Assembly: GCF_002001205.1 (NCBI RefSeq)
Contig: NZ_MUNZ01000085.1
Location: forward strand, 62,001-126,000
Length of the DNA stretch: 64,000 bases
Direction: 5' to 3'
DNA from: Hydrogenophaga sp. A37
Lineage (GTDB): Bacteria > Pseudomonadota > Gammaproteobacteria > Burkholderiales > Burkholderiaceae_C
A model generated the notes under the pieces. The model was given only the letters and a program-made list of their open reading frames with translations. It had not been told where the DNA came from and ran no database searches. A program made the position numbers and the translations under genes. Positions within the stretch are counted from its first letter, which is position 1. Every line of letters begins with the position of its first letter. This document shows, one piece after another, positions 15,013-22,786 of this stretch.

Positions 15013-16794
15013 TCAGTGGTTGTGGCGTGGGGTTTTTTCAGAGATGCGCCGGTACGCCAGGGCAAAGTCCAGCGTCGCGCCGTCGGCCAATTGCCCCGTC
15101 TTTTCCCGGTACAGGGCTTCCCAGGGGGAGTGGCTTGGGGGAATGGGCGGCGCTGGCAGCTCGCGTCGGCGTCGCTCGATGTCTTCGGGCGCCACCAGCG
15201 CATCGCAGCGGCCGGTGTTCAGGTCGATGCGGATCGTGTCGCCGTTCATCAGCCAGCTCAGTCCCCCGCCCACCGCACTCTCCGGCGACGCGTTGAGGAT
15301 GGAGGGGCTGTCTGCCGTGCCCGACTGGCGCCCGTCGCCCAAGGTGGGCAGGGTGTTGATGCCGCGGCGGATCAGCGCGTCGGGCGGTTGCATGTTGACC
15401 ACTTCGGCAGAGCCGGGCCAGCCAATGGGTCCGGCGCCGCGCATCACCAGAAGACAGCCTTCGTCGATGTTCAGCGCCGGGTCGTTGATGCGCGCGTGGT
15501 AGTCGTCGGCCCCTTCAAACACCACGGCGCGGGCTTCGAAAACGCCCTCTTGCCCTGGGTGGCTCAGGTAGCGTGCGCGAAACGCTTCGGAGATCACCGA
15601 GGTCTTCATGATGCCGAAGTCGAACAGGTTGCCGCTGAGCACCAGAAAACCTGCCTTCTCCATCAGCGGATGGCTGAACGGGCGGATCACTTCGCGGTCG
15701 CGTGTTTCGCGGCCTTGCAAGTTGTCGCCGATGGTCTTTCCGGTCACGCTGGCACAGTCGTTGTGCAAGCGGCCCGCCTGCTGCAGCTCCCACATCAGCG
15801 CGGGCACGCCACCGGCGCGAAAGAACCGCTCTCCGAGGAATTTGCCCGCGGGCTGCATGTTCAGCAGCAACGGCAGGTCGTAGGCATGTTCGGTCCAGTC
15901 TTTGGCCTCCAGCACCACATCCGCATGGCGTGCCATGGCCATGATGTGCACCTGCGCGTTGCTGGATCCGCCGGCCACGCTGACCACCGACAGCGCGTTC
16001 AGAAAGCTCTCGCGCGTGAGGATACGTGAGGGGCGCAGGTCTTCGTAGGCCATCTCGACGATGCGGCGCCCGGTCTCGTAGGCCATCTGGCCGCGCTCGC
16101 GGTAGGGCGCGGGAATGGCGGCGCAGCCCGGCAGCGACAGGCCCAGCGCCTCGGCCACGGCGTTCATGGTGGAGGCCGTGCCCATGGTGTTGCAGTGGCC
16201 CGCCGATGGGGCGCTGCTGCAGGCGCGCTGCAAGAATTCTTCTTCGTCGATCTCGCCCGCGGCGAGCTGGCGGCGGCTGCGCCAGATCACCGTGCCGGAA
16301 CCCACCAGTTCGCCGTCGTGCCAGCCGTCGAGCATGGGCCCGCCCGACAGCACGATGGCCGGTATGTCCACCGTGGATGCGGCCATGATGCCGGCGGGCG
16401 TGGTCTTGTCGCAGCCCGTGGTCAGCACCACGGCATCGATGGGGTAGCCGTACAGGATCTCGACCAGGCCCAGGTAGGCCAGGTTGCGGTCCAGCGCCGC
16501 CGTGGGGCGGCGGCAGTTTTCAAAAATGGGATGGACCGGGAATTCCATCGGGATGCCCCCCGCGTCGCGGATGCCATCGCGCACACGGCGCGCCAGGTCC
16601 AGGTGGATGCGGTTGCAGGGCGACAGGTCGCTGCCCGTTTGCGCAATGCCGATGATGGGCCGGCCCGAGCGCAGTTCTTCGGGCGTGAGCCCGTAGTTCA
16701 TGAAGCGCTCCAGGTACAGCGCGGTCATGTCCGAGCGCGCGGGGTCGGCAAACCAGTCGCGTGAACGAAAAGGGCGACGGGGTGTCTTTTGCAT
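15013..16794 (-). CDS. IlvD/Edd-family sugar-acid dehydratase
   Basis: This 593-residue protein belongs to the Fe-S dehydratase family that contains dihydroxyacid dehydratase, 6-phosphogluconate dehydratase and the arabonate/xylonate/galactonate dehydratases. The presumed [2Fe-2S] ligands are Cys60 (LSPCN), Cys128 (TTGCDKTTP) and Cys201 (SAGHCNTMGTASTMN). The N-terminus (RSRDWFADPARSDMTALYLERFMNYGL) and length near 590 match the sugar-acid branch better than IlvD (about 560) or Edd (about 600, with different motifs). The reaction would be aldonate to 2-keto-3-deoxyaldonate. It is flanked by a TRAP binding-protein gene upstream and an FAH-family gene downstream on the same strand. Pentonate is the likely class of substrate; which one cannot be told. 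Confidence 0.87.
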   Translation of the reverse strand: MQKTPRRPFRSRDWFADPARSDMTALYLERFMNYGLTPEELRSGRPIIGIAQTGSDLSPCNRIHLDLARRVRDGIRDAGGIPMEFPVHPIFENCRRPTAALDRNLAYLGLVEILYGYPIDAVVLTTGCDKTTPAGIMAASTVDIPAIVLSGGPMLDGWHDGELVGSGTVIWRSRRQLAAGEIDEEEFLQRACSSAPSAGHCNTMGTASTMNAVAEALGLSLPGCAAIPAPYRERGQMAYETGRRIVEMAYEDLRPSRILTRESFLNALSVVSVAGGSSNAQVHIMAMARHADVVLEAKDWTEHAYDLPLLLNMQPAGKFLGERFFRAGGVPALMWELQQAGRLHNDCASVTGKTIGDNLQGRETRDREVIRPFSHPLMEKAGFLVLSGNLFDFGIMKTSVISEAFRARYLSHPGQEGVFEARAVVFEGADDYHARINDPALNIDEGCLLVMRGAGPIGWPGSAEVVNMQPPDALIRRGINTLPTLGDGRQSGTADSPSILNASPESAVGGGLSWLMNGDTIRIDLNTGRCDALVAPEDIERRRRELPAPPIPPSHSPWEALYREKTGQLADGATLDFALAYRRISEKTPRHNH

Positions 16795-16880
16795 GGGGCT
16801 ATCAGCAGCGCAAAAAGGGACGACGGGAGCTGCCTGCGCGCGGCATCGGGCCGCCGCGCGTGGCAGGGAGCGAAGGCAGT

Positions 16881-17894
16881 CTACTTGGCGGGGGTGCCGC
16901 GCGCCTTGGCCAGTTCGCCCATCAGCTCGCTGGTGGTGTCTTCGCCAAACTCGCGTCCGTACTTGGCCAACACCGGTTGCAGCTTGGCGCGCAGCTTGAC
17001 CTGCTCGGCAGCCGGCAACTCGGTGATCTGCATGCCAGCCTTCTTCAACTCGCCCAGGGCGGTTTCGCTGAAGGCGCGGATGGTCTTGCGCTCAAACAGC
17101 GTGGCTTCCCGCGCCGCTTCCTGCACGATCTTCTGCTCCTGGGGCGACATGCCGTCCCAGGCCTTCTTGGACATCAGCAACACCCAGGCGCTGTACATGT
17201 GGCGTGACAGCACCAGGTGCTTCTGCACCTCAAAGAACTTGCTGGCCAAGATGGTCGCCGGGGGGTTCTCCTGCCCGTCCACGGCGCCCTGCTCCATGGC
17301 CGTGTACAGCTCGGTGAAGGGCATGGGCGTGGCGTTGGCGCCCAGGGCGCTGAAGGTGTCCAGGAACAAAGGGCTCTGGATCACGCGCAGCTTGAGCCCC
17401 GCCAGGTCGTCGGCCTTGTTGATGGGACGGCGCGAATTGGTCACATGGCGAAAGCCGTTTTCCCAGAAGCCCAGCCCGACGAGGCCCTTGTCCGGCAGCA
17501 TGGCCAGCAGCTTCTGGCCAAAAGGGCCGTCCAGCACGGCGTCGGCTTCCGGCTCGTTGTTGAAGGTGAGCGGCAGGTTGATCGCACCAAACGGTTTGAT
17601 CAGCGACATCAGCGTGGAAGAGTCTGGAACGGTCATCTCCAGCGTCCCGCCGCGCAGGGCCGAGGTCATGCTCACGTCGTTGCCCAGCGTGCCGTTGGCA
17701 AACAGCTTGGCGGTCATCTTGCCGCCGCTCTTGGCGGCCAGCTTTTCGGCAAAGTGCCGCACGGCCTGCGCTTGCGGGTGGTCGTCACTCAGGCCGATGC
17801 CGACCTTGAACGTGTGTTCCTTGATTTGTGCAGACACCGGCGCGGCCAGGGCGGCCAGCACGGTGGCGACCACGGCGAGGGTTTTGAATTTCAT
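16881..17894 (-). CDS. TRAP transporter solute-binding protein (DctP family)
   Basis: This 337-residue periplasmic protein starts with a signal peptide (MKFKTLAVVATVLAALAAPVSAQ) and continues with the DctP fold: TFKVGIGLSDDHPQAQAVRHFAEKL at about 29-53, then KLRVIQSPLFLDTFSALGANATPMPFTELYTAMEQGAVDGQENP, which contains the carboxylate-binding arginine of the family. It captures an organic or sugar acid for a TRAP importer. ATG 17894 has GGAGACAAAG upstream; the longer open frame to 18044 would run into the divergent LysR promoter. The DctQ and DctM membrane subunits are not in the window, so it must pair with distant partners. It leads the set with the dehydratase and FAH genes. Confidence 0.9.
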   Translation of the reverse strand: MKFKTLAVVATVLAALAAPVSAQIKEHTFKVGIGLSDDHPQAQAVRHFAEKLAAKSGGKMTAKLFANGTLGNDVSMTSALRGGTLEMTVPDSSTLMSLIKPFGAINLPLTFNNEPEADAVLDGPFGQKLLAMLPDKGLVGLGFWENGFRHVTNSRRPINKADDLAGLKLRVIQSPLFLDTFSALGANATPMPFTELYTAMEQGAVDGQENPPATILASKFFEVQKHLVLSRHMYSAWVLLMSKKAWDGMSPQEQKIVQEAAREATLFERKTIRAFSETALGELKKAGMQITELPAAEQVKLRAKLQPVLAKYGREFGEDTTSELMGELAKARGTPAK

Positions 17895-18055
17895 GATCTT
17901 TGTCTCCGTTGGAATGGCTGTTTCGCGACGGGCGTACCCCGCCGTCGGCGCCCTTGCGATCCCTTGGGTGGAAGCGTCTTGACGCAGGGCGAAGATTAGG
18001 GACGGCACCGGTGCGGGTCCACTGAATCTTTTGCTACGATCCATTCCAAACGCTT
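17895..18055. promoter_or_regulatory. Divergent control region dctP-like/LysR
   Basis: These 161 bases separate two divergent genes and should carry both promoters and LysR-type sites. A GCACCGGTGC palindrome lies near 18006-18015. AAGATT (about 17992) and AATCTT (about 18026) form a distant inverted pair. No clear -35/-10 is seen. Assigning sites to the LysR protein is inference. Confidence 0.4.
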
Positions 18056-19024
18056 ATGAGTCCAGACGAATTTCCGGGTAAACCCTTGTCACTGGCACAA
18101 GCCTGTGCCCGGCTGCGGTTCCGGCATCTGCAGTTTCTGGACATCCTGGGGCGCACCCGCAACCTGCGGCTGACGGCCGAGCAGATGCACGTGACGCAGC
18201 CAGCGGCCACCAAGATCCTGATGGACATCGAAGCGATCCTGGAGGCGCGCCTGTTCGACCGCCTGCCGCGCGGCATGCGGCCCAACGAACTGGGGCTGTT
18301 CAGTTTGCGTTACGCCAGCGCCGCGCTCGACGGTCAGCGCAGGTTTGTTGATGAATTCAACGCCCTCAAGCAAGGCGGCCACGGCCACCTGACCATTGGC
18401 GCCATCACCGGCTCGGCAGCGCATCTGCTGCTGGCCTCCGTGGTGGAGATCCAGCGCCTGCGACCGCTGCTGGTGCTCAAAATACTGGAGCAGAGCAGCG
18501 ACCAGCTCATCTTGTGGCTGGCCGAGCGCAAGATCGACCTGATGATCGGGCGCTTCACCGACGAGGAGCAGCGCAGCCAGTTTCACTACGAGCGCCTGTC
18601 TGCCGAGCCCATGTGTGTGGTGGGCGGCCTGCGCCACCCTCTGCGCGGCGCAACGGACCTGGCGCTCACCGAACTGGCCCACTGGCCCTGGATTCTGTAC
18701 CCGCCCTCCACCGCCGTGCGCAAAGTGTCGGACGACCTGTTTGGCGGTGCGGGACTGGCGCTCACCGCAGGGGTGGTGGAAACGCCCTCCTTCCTGTTTG
18801 CGCTGGAGCTCATGAACGCCACCCACATGATGTCGCTGCAGCCCGCCGCCCTGGTCGAAAAGTACGTGAACAGGGGCCTGCTGGCACGCATCCCGGTGAA
18901 CTGGCCCAACCGCATGCCCGACTACGGCCTGATCTCGCGGCTGGGAGAACCGCTCACGCCATCCGCACAGGCGTTCATTTCAGTGCTGCGCGAGACGGCA
19001 AGCCTTGCACCTGACGTGGTGTGA
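18056..19024 (+). CDS. LysR-family transcriptional regulator
   Basis: This 322-residue regulator has an N-terminal winged helix-turn-helix (FRHLQFLDILGRTRNLRLTAEQMHVTQPAATKILMDIEAIL, about 22-62) and a periplasmic-binding-like effector domain with LTIGAITGSAAHLLLASVVEIQRLRPLLVLKILEQSSDQLILWLAERKIDLMIGR. The LARGRE-type DNA-binding pattern and PBP2-like core are as in GalR/GbpR-like LysR proteins that control sugar catabolism. ATG 18056 is only 161 bases from the divergent dctP start, the usual arrangement for a LysR protein and its target. The next gene on the same strand is a second regulator 193 bases away. I expect it to sense an aldonate or related acid; this is not shown by the sequence. 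Confidence 0.9.
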   Translation: MSPDEFPGKPLSLAQACARLRFRHLQFLDILGRTRNLRLTAEQMHVTQPAATKILMDIEAILEARLFDRLPRGMRPNELGLFSLRYASAALDGQRRFVDEFNALKQGGHGHLTIGAITGSAAHLLLASVVEIQRLRPLLVLKILEQSSDQLILWLAERKIDLMIGRFTDEEQRSQFHYERLSAEPMCVVGGLRHPLRGATDLALTELAHWPWILYPPSTAVRKVSDDLFGGAGLALTAGVVETPSFLFALELMNATHMMSLQPAALVEKYVNRGLLARIPVNWPNRMPDYGLISRLGEPLTPSAQAFISVLRETASLAPDVV

Positions 19025-19111
19025 CGAGAACTCCAACCGACTGACTGGTGCCTCAGGGGCTGTTGGCGTGGCCCACCCGCACCAGCCGGTCCATGCCACC
19101 CCATTGCAGAA

Positions 19112-19126
19112 ACTGGTAAGGCCAGT
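19112..19126. promoter_or_regulatory. Putative GntR operator 1 (upstream of gntR-like gene)
   Basis: ACTGG-TAAGG-CCAGT is a perfect inverted repeat, 92 bases before the GntR-type ATG. The core TGGTAAGGCCA recurs at 20058-20070 and, less exactly, at 19143 and 20092, always before genes in this regulon. Confidence 0.65.
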
Positions 19127-19142
19127 ACAGTAGAGCAGAAAT

Positions 19143-19153
19143 TGGCCTGACCA
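19143..19153. promoter_or_regulatory. Putative GntR operator 2
   Basis: TGGCCTGACCA is TGGTCAGGCCA on the minus strand, one mismatch from the core TGGTAAGGCCA. It lies 27 bases from the centre of operator 1, near two to three helical turns, so cooperative binding and autorepression are plausible. Confidence 0.5.
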
Positions 19154-19217
19154 TATTGACCACCAATCCCGGGTTTGGCCTTGGCGTCACATAAACTGCA
19201 GCCCACGCGGAGAACCC

Positions 19218-19928
19218 ATGCTGGACCAACTCAAACAAGTGGACAACCGTCGGCTGTATCAACAAATTGCCGACCAGATACGCGCCTACATTGACAAGGG
19301 CAACTACACCGCCGGCATGCGCCTGCCGCCCGAGCGGGATTTGGCCCAGCAACTGGGTGTGTCGCGCCCCTCGGTGCGCGAAGCGCTGATTGCGCTGGAG
19401 ATCGAAGGCAGCGTGGAAGTGCGCATGGGCGCTGGCGTGTATGCGTGCAACCTGGCCCAGCGCAAACCCCAGGCTCTGGCCACCATGGGCGAAAGCCCCA
19501 TCGAACTGATGCAAGCCCGCGCCGCCATCGAAGGCACGGTGGTGATGATGGCCTGCGGCAAGACCACGCCGGAAGCCCTGCAGGCGCTGCGCCAGATTCT
19601 GGACAACATGCTGGCCGCCATCGCGCAAAACCGGTCACCACTGCCGTTTGACCGCCAGTTCCACCAGACCCTGGCCGCGATGACCGGCAACGCCGTGCTG
19701 GAGCGGCTGGTGGGCGAGTTGTTTGACGAGCGCCACAGCCCGATTGCCGAACGCCTCAGCGCCCATTCCGAATCGGGTCAGACCTGGGCAGCGGCGCTGC
19801 ACGAGCACGAAGCCATTCTGCGTGCCCTGGAAAACCGCGACGTGCTGGCCGCGCAAACCGCGCTGCGCATGCACCTGCAGGCATCGGAACAGCGCTGGGT
19901 CGAAAACAACCGCCGCGAATGGTCTTGA
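19218..19928 (+). CDS. GntR-family (FadR/FCD-type) transcriptional regulator
   Basis: This 236-residue regulator has a GntR winged helix at residues 10-80 (RRLYQQIADQIRAYIDKGNYTAGMRLPPERDLAQQLGVSRPSVREALIALEIEGSVEVR), followed by an all-helical FCD-type ligand domain (ARAAIEGTVVMMACGKTTPEALQALRQILD, and later FHQTLAAMTGNAVLERLVGELFDERHSPI). FCD domains usually bind a metal and a carboxylate or sugar acid. The gene is 234 bases upstream of the ABC ATPase start and on the same strand. Palindromic sites before both suggest it represses itself and the transport operon. A clear intrinsic terminator ends it at 19969-19997. There is no competing start. Confidence 0.92.
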   Translation: MLDQLKQVDNRRLYQQIADQIRAYIDKGNYTAGMRLPPERDLAQQLGVSRPSVREALIALEIEGSVEVRMGAGVYACNLAQRKPQALATMGESPIELMQARAAIEGTVVMMACGKTTPEALQALRQILDNMLAAIAQNRSPLPFDRQFHQTLAAMTGNAVLERLVGELFDERHSPIAERLSAHSESGQTWAAALHEHEAILRALENRDVLAAQTALRMHLQASEQRWVENNRREWS

Positions 19929-19968
19929 CCCCATAAACGCCAACCAGCTCACCACGGATCGCGTGGTC

Positions 19969-19997
19969 AGGCCTGTGCATCTGCACGGGCCTTTTTT
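19969..19997 (+). terminator. Intrinsic terminator after gntR-like gene
   Basis: AGGCCTGTGC pairs with GCACGGGCCT (one G-U pair) around an ATCT loop, followed by six T residues. It separates the regulator transcript from the ABC operon. Confidence 0.85.
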
Positions 19998-20057
19998 GCG
20001 TCACTTCTACCTGCATCCCACCAAGATGCCGGGTAAATACCGATACATCCGACTGTA

Positions 20058-20070
20058 TTGGTAAGGCCAA
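20058..20070. promoter_or_regulatory. Putative GntR operator 3 (upstream of ABC operon)
   Basis: TTGG-TAAGG-CCAA is a perfect inverted repeat sharing the core TGGTAAGGCCA with operator 1. It lies about 92 bases before the preferred start of the ABC ATPase. Confidence 0.65.
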
Positions 20071-20091
20071 ATTAACCCAGTTGCGTCAGGT

Positions 20092-20104
20092 AGCCTTACC
20101 AATT
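20092..20104. promoter_or_regulatory. Putative GntR operator 4
   Basis: AGCCTTACCAATT reads AATTGGTAAGGCT on the minus strand, with the motif TTGGTAAGGC. It sits 34 bases from operator 3 in inverted orientation. The two together could form a repression loop around the ABC promoter. Confidence 0.5.
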
Positions 20105-20161
20105 GGCCATGACGCAACCTCCGTCGTTTCGGTGTCTTTGCCTGCCCTACAGGAGTTTGCA

Positions 20162-21724
20162 TTGCTGTCATCTGTGTCCGATCCCGTCCATGCCGAGGCG
20201 CCCCGCCCTGCAGCCACCGCTGCCGTGCTGTTGCGGCTGGAGGGCATCACCAAGCGCTTCCCCGGGGTGCTGGCGCTCGATGGCGTCCACCTGGAGGTGC
20301 GTCGCGGCGAAGTGCATGCGGTGTGCGGCGAGAACGGGGCCGGCAAGTCCACGCTGATGAAGGTCATCAGCGGCCAGTACCCGCCCGACGCGGGCACCCT
20401 GCACTACCGGGGCGAGGTCTGTCAGTTCCGCACCACCGCCGATTCCGAGGCGGTGGGCATTGCCATCATCCACCAGGAGCTGAACCTGGTGCCCCACCTT
20501 TCGGTGGCCGAAAACATCTTTCTGGCGCGTGAGCCACGCAAGGGCTGGCTGATCGACCGCGCTGCGCTGCGGCGCAACGCCCAGCAGTGCCTGGACCGGC
20601 TGGGCCTGGACATCTCGCCGGATGTGCTGGTCAAAACCCTGTCGGTAGCGCAGCAGCAGATGGTGGAGATTGCCAAGGCGCTGTCGCTCAACGCCCAGGT
20701 GCTGATCATGGACGAGCCGACCTCGTCGCTGACCGAGTCGGAAACGGAAAAACTGTTTGCCATCATCCACGAGCTCAAGCGCGCGGGCGTGGGCGTTGTC
20801 TACATCTCGCACCGGCTCGACGAGTTGGCGCAGATCGTGGACCGTGTGACCGTGCTGCGCGACGGCCGCTACGTGAGCACCGACCGCTTTGCCGACACCA
20901 ACGTGGAACAGATCGTGGCCAAGATGGTGGGGCGCTCGCTGGACGACGTGTTCCCCAGACGCACTTCGGTGCCCACGCCCGAGGTGCTGCTGCGTGTGCA
21001 GGGACTGACGCGCCAGGGCGTGTTCCACGACGTGAACTTCGAACTGCGGCGCGGCGAGATTCTGGGTTTCGCCGGCCTCATGGGCGCGGGGCGCACCGAG
21101 GTGGCGCGTGCGATCTTCGGGGCCGACCCGATCGACGCGGGCCAGGTGTTCCTGGGCGAACAACGCCTCGCCATCCACTCCCCGCGCGACGCGGTGCGCC
21201 ACGGCCTGGCCTACCTGTCGGAAGACCGCAAGCACGATGGCCTGGCGCTGAAGATGACGGTGGCGCAAAACATCACACTGGCCAACATGGAGGCGGTATC
21301 CAACCGCGTCGGCATGATCCGCTTCGACAAAGAGCAGGTCGCCGCGGCGCACTACATCAAAGCCCTCGACATCCGCACCCCCAGCAGCAGCCAGATCGTG
21401 CGCCTGCTCTCGGGCGGCAACCAGCAGAAGCTGGTGATCAGCAAATGGCTGTTCCGCGAATCGCGCGTGCTGTTCTTCGACGAACCCACGCGCGGCATTG
21501 ACGTGGGCGCCAAGTACGCCATTTACCAGCTGCTGGACGAGCTCGCCAGCCAGGGCATCGGCGTGGTGATGATCAGTTCGGAGCTGCCCGAAATCATGGG
21601 CATGACCGACCGCGTGGCGGTGTTCCACGAGGGGCGGCTGGTCTCTGTGCTGAACACCCGCGAAACCAGCCAGGAAGAGGTCATGCACCACGCCTCGGGC
21701 CGCAGCATCCCCGCCCCCGTCTGA
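20162..21724 (+). CDS. Sugar ABC transporter, double-ATPase subunit (RbsA/XylG/MglA type)
   Basis: This 520-residue cytoplasmic ATPase has two fused ABC domains. The first has Walker A GENGAGKST, LSVAQQQMVEIAKAL as signature and LIMDEPTSSLTESE as Walker B. The second has the degenerate GLMGAGRTE loop that is normal for this family, LLSGGNQQKLVISKWL as signature and LFFDEPTRGIDVG. It energises import of a monosaccharide with the next two genes. I chose TTG 20162 because AGGAG (20151-20155) precedes it at good spacing; a GTG at 20174 is an alternative. The open frame runs to 20081, but that start lies between the operator palindromes and would place the promoter inside the gene. The sugar is unknown. 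Confidence 0.9.
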   Translation: MLSSVSDPVHAEAPRPAATAAVLLRLEGITKRFPGVLALDGVHLEVRRGEVHAVCGENGAGKSTLMKVISGQYPPDAGTLHYRGEVCQFRTTADSEAVGIAIIHQELNLVPHLSVAENIFLAREPRKGWLIDRAALRRNAQQCLDRLGLDISPDVLVKTLSVAQQQMVEIAKALSLNAQVLIMDEPTSSLTESETEKLFAIIHELKRAGVGVVYISHRLDELAQIVDRVTVLRDGRYVSTDRFADTNVEQIVAKMVGRSLDDVFPRRTSVPTPEVLLRVQGLTRQGVFHDVNFELRRGEILGFAGLMGAGRTEVARAIFGADPIDAGQVFLGEQRLAIHSPRDAVRHGLAYLSEDRKHDGLALKMTVAQNITLANMEAVSNRVGMIRFDKEQVAAAHYIKALDIRTPSSSQIVRLLSGGNQQKLVISKWLFRESRVLFFDEPTRGIDVGAKYAIYQLLDELASQGIGVVMISSELPEIMGMTDRVAVFHEGRLVSVLNTRETSQEEVMHHASGRSIPAPV

Positions 21725-21743
21725 AACGCTACCGGACCACCCC

Positions 21744-22727
21744 ATGACCGAACGACAGAAAGACCTGCTCCAGAAATTTGCCGCGCTGGCCAGCCTGCTG
21801 GGCCTGATCGTGATTTTTTCCTTCACGAGCAGCGCCTTCTTCACGGTGGGCAACGGCATGACCGTGGCCCTGCAGGTGACCTCCATCGCTTTCCTGGGCA
21901 TTGGTGCCACCTGCGTGATCATCACCGGCGGCATCGACCTTTCGGTGGGCGCCATCCTGGCGCTGGCGGGGGTGGTGGCGGCCCTGGCCGTCAAGGCCGG
22001 TGTGCCCGTGCCGCTGGCCATGCTGGCCGGGCTGCTGGTGGGTGCCTTGTGCGGCCTGATCAACGGACTGTGCGTGACCGTGCTCAAGCTGCCGCCCTTC
22101 ATTGCCACCCTGGGCATGATGCTGGTCGCGCGGGGTGTGGCCCTGCAGATCACCGACGCCAAGGCCATTGGCGGCCTGGGTGACAGCTTTGCCGAACTGG
22201 GCAACGGCTCGCTGTGGCGCGTGGTGAACATTGGCGCCGACGGCTTTCCCGATGTGGTGTTCGTCGGCATTCCCTACCCGGTGCTGCTGATGGTGGTGCT
22301 GGCGGTGGCCGTGTCCATTTTGCTCAACCGCGCCACGCTGGGCCGGCACCTGTATGCCGTGGGCTCCAACATGGAAGCCGCCCGCCTCTCGGGCGTGAAC
22401 GTGCAACGCGTGACGCTGTTTGCCTATGTGTTTTCCGGCCTGCTGGCCGGCCTGACCGGCTGCGTGCTGATGTCGCGCCTAGTCACCGCCCAGCCCAGCG
22501 AGGGGCTGATGTACGAACTCGACGCGATTGCGGCCGCGGTGATTGGTGGCACCTCGCTCACCGGGGGCGTGGGCACGATCTCCGGCACCGTGATCGGCGC
22601 CTTTGTGATCGGCATCCTGCGCAACGGTTTGAACATGGCCGGTGTCTCGGCCTTCACGCAACAGATTCTGATTGGTCTGGTCATCCTGCTCACGGTGTGG
22701 ATCGACCAGATGCGCCACCGCAAGTGA
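21744..22727 (+). CDS. Sugar ABC transporter permease (RbsC type)
   Basis: This 327-residue inner-membrane protein has about eight to ten hydrophobic segments and the conserved EAA-like loops of the ribose/xylose permease family. Signatures include TGGIDLSVGAILALAG, LPPFIATLGMMLVARGVALQITDA, LGRHLYAVGSNMEAARLSGVNVQRVTLFAYVFSG and LDAIAAAVIGGTSLTGGVGTISGTVIGAFVIGILRNGLNM. It works as a homodimer with the double-ATPase and the binding protein. It begins 19 bases after the ATPase stop, so the two are in one operon. No unusual features are seen. Confidence 0.93.
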   Translation: MTERQKDLLQKFAALASLLGLIVIFSFTSSAFFTVGNGMTVALQVTSIAFLGIGATCVIITGGIDLSVGAILALAGVVAALAVKAGVPVPLAMLAGLLVGALCGLINGLCVTVLKLPPFIATLGMMLVARGVALQITDAKAIGGLGDSFAELGNGSLWRVVNIGADGFPDVVFVGIPYPVLLMVVLAVAVSILLNRATLGRHLYAVGSNMEAARLSGVNVQRVTLFAYVFSGLLAGLTGCVLMSRLVTAQPSEGLMYELDAIAAAVIGGTSLTGGVGTISGTVIGAFVIGILRNGLNMAGVSAFTQQILIGLVILLTVWIDQMRHRK

Positions 22728-22786
22728 TCCCTACCGGCAGGGTCTACCGGGACATTCGCACCACCCCACCCACAAAGAGGAATGAC

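Noticed and set aside
16881-17894. A complete TRAP transporter
   Set aside because: Only the binding-protein gene is present; no DctQ or DctM genes lie within the window.
19964-19974. TGGTCAGGCCT as a further GntR operator
   Set aside because: It overlaps the stem of the intrinsic terminator after the regulator gene and lacks the last palindromic base, so the terminator explains it better.
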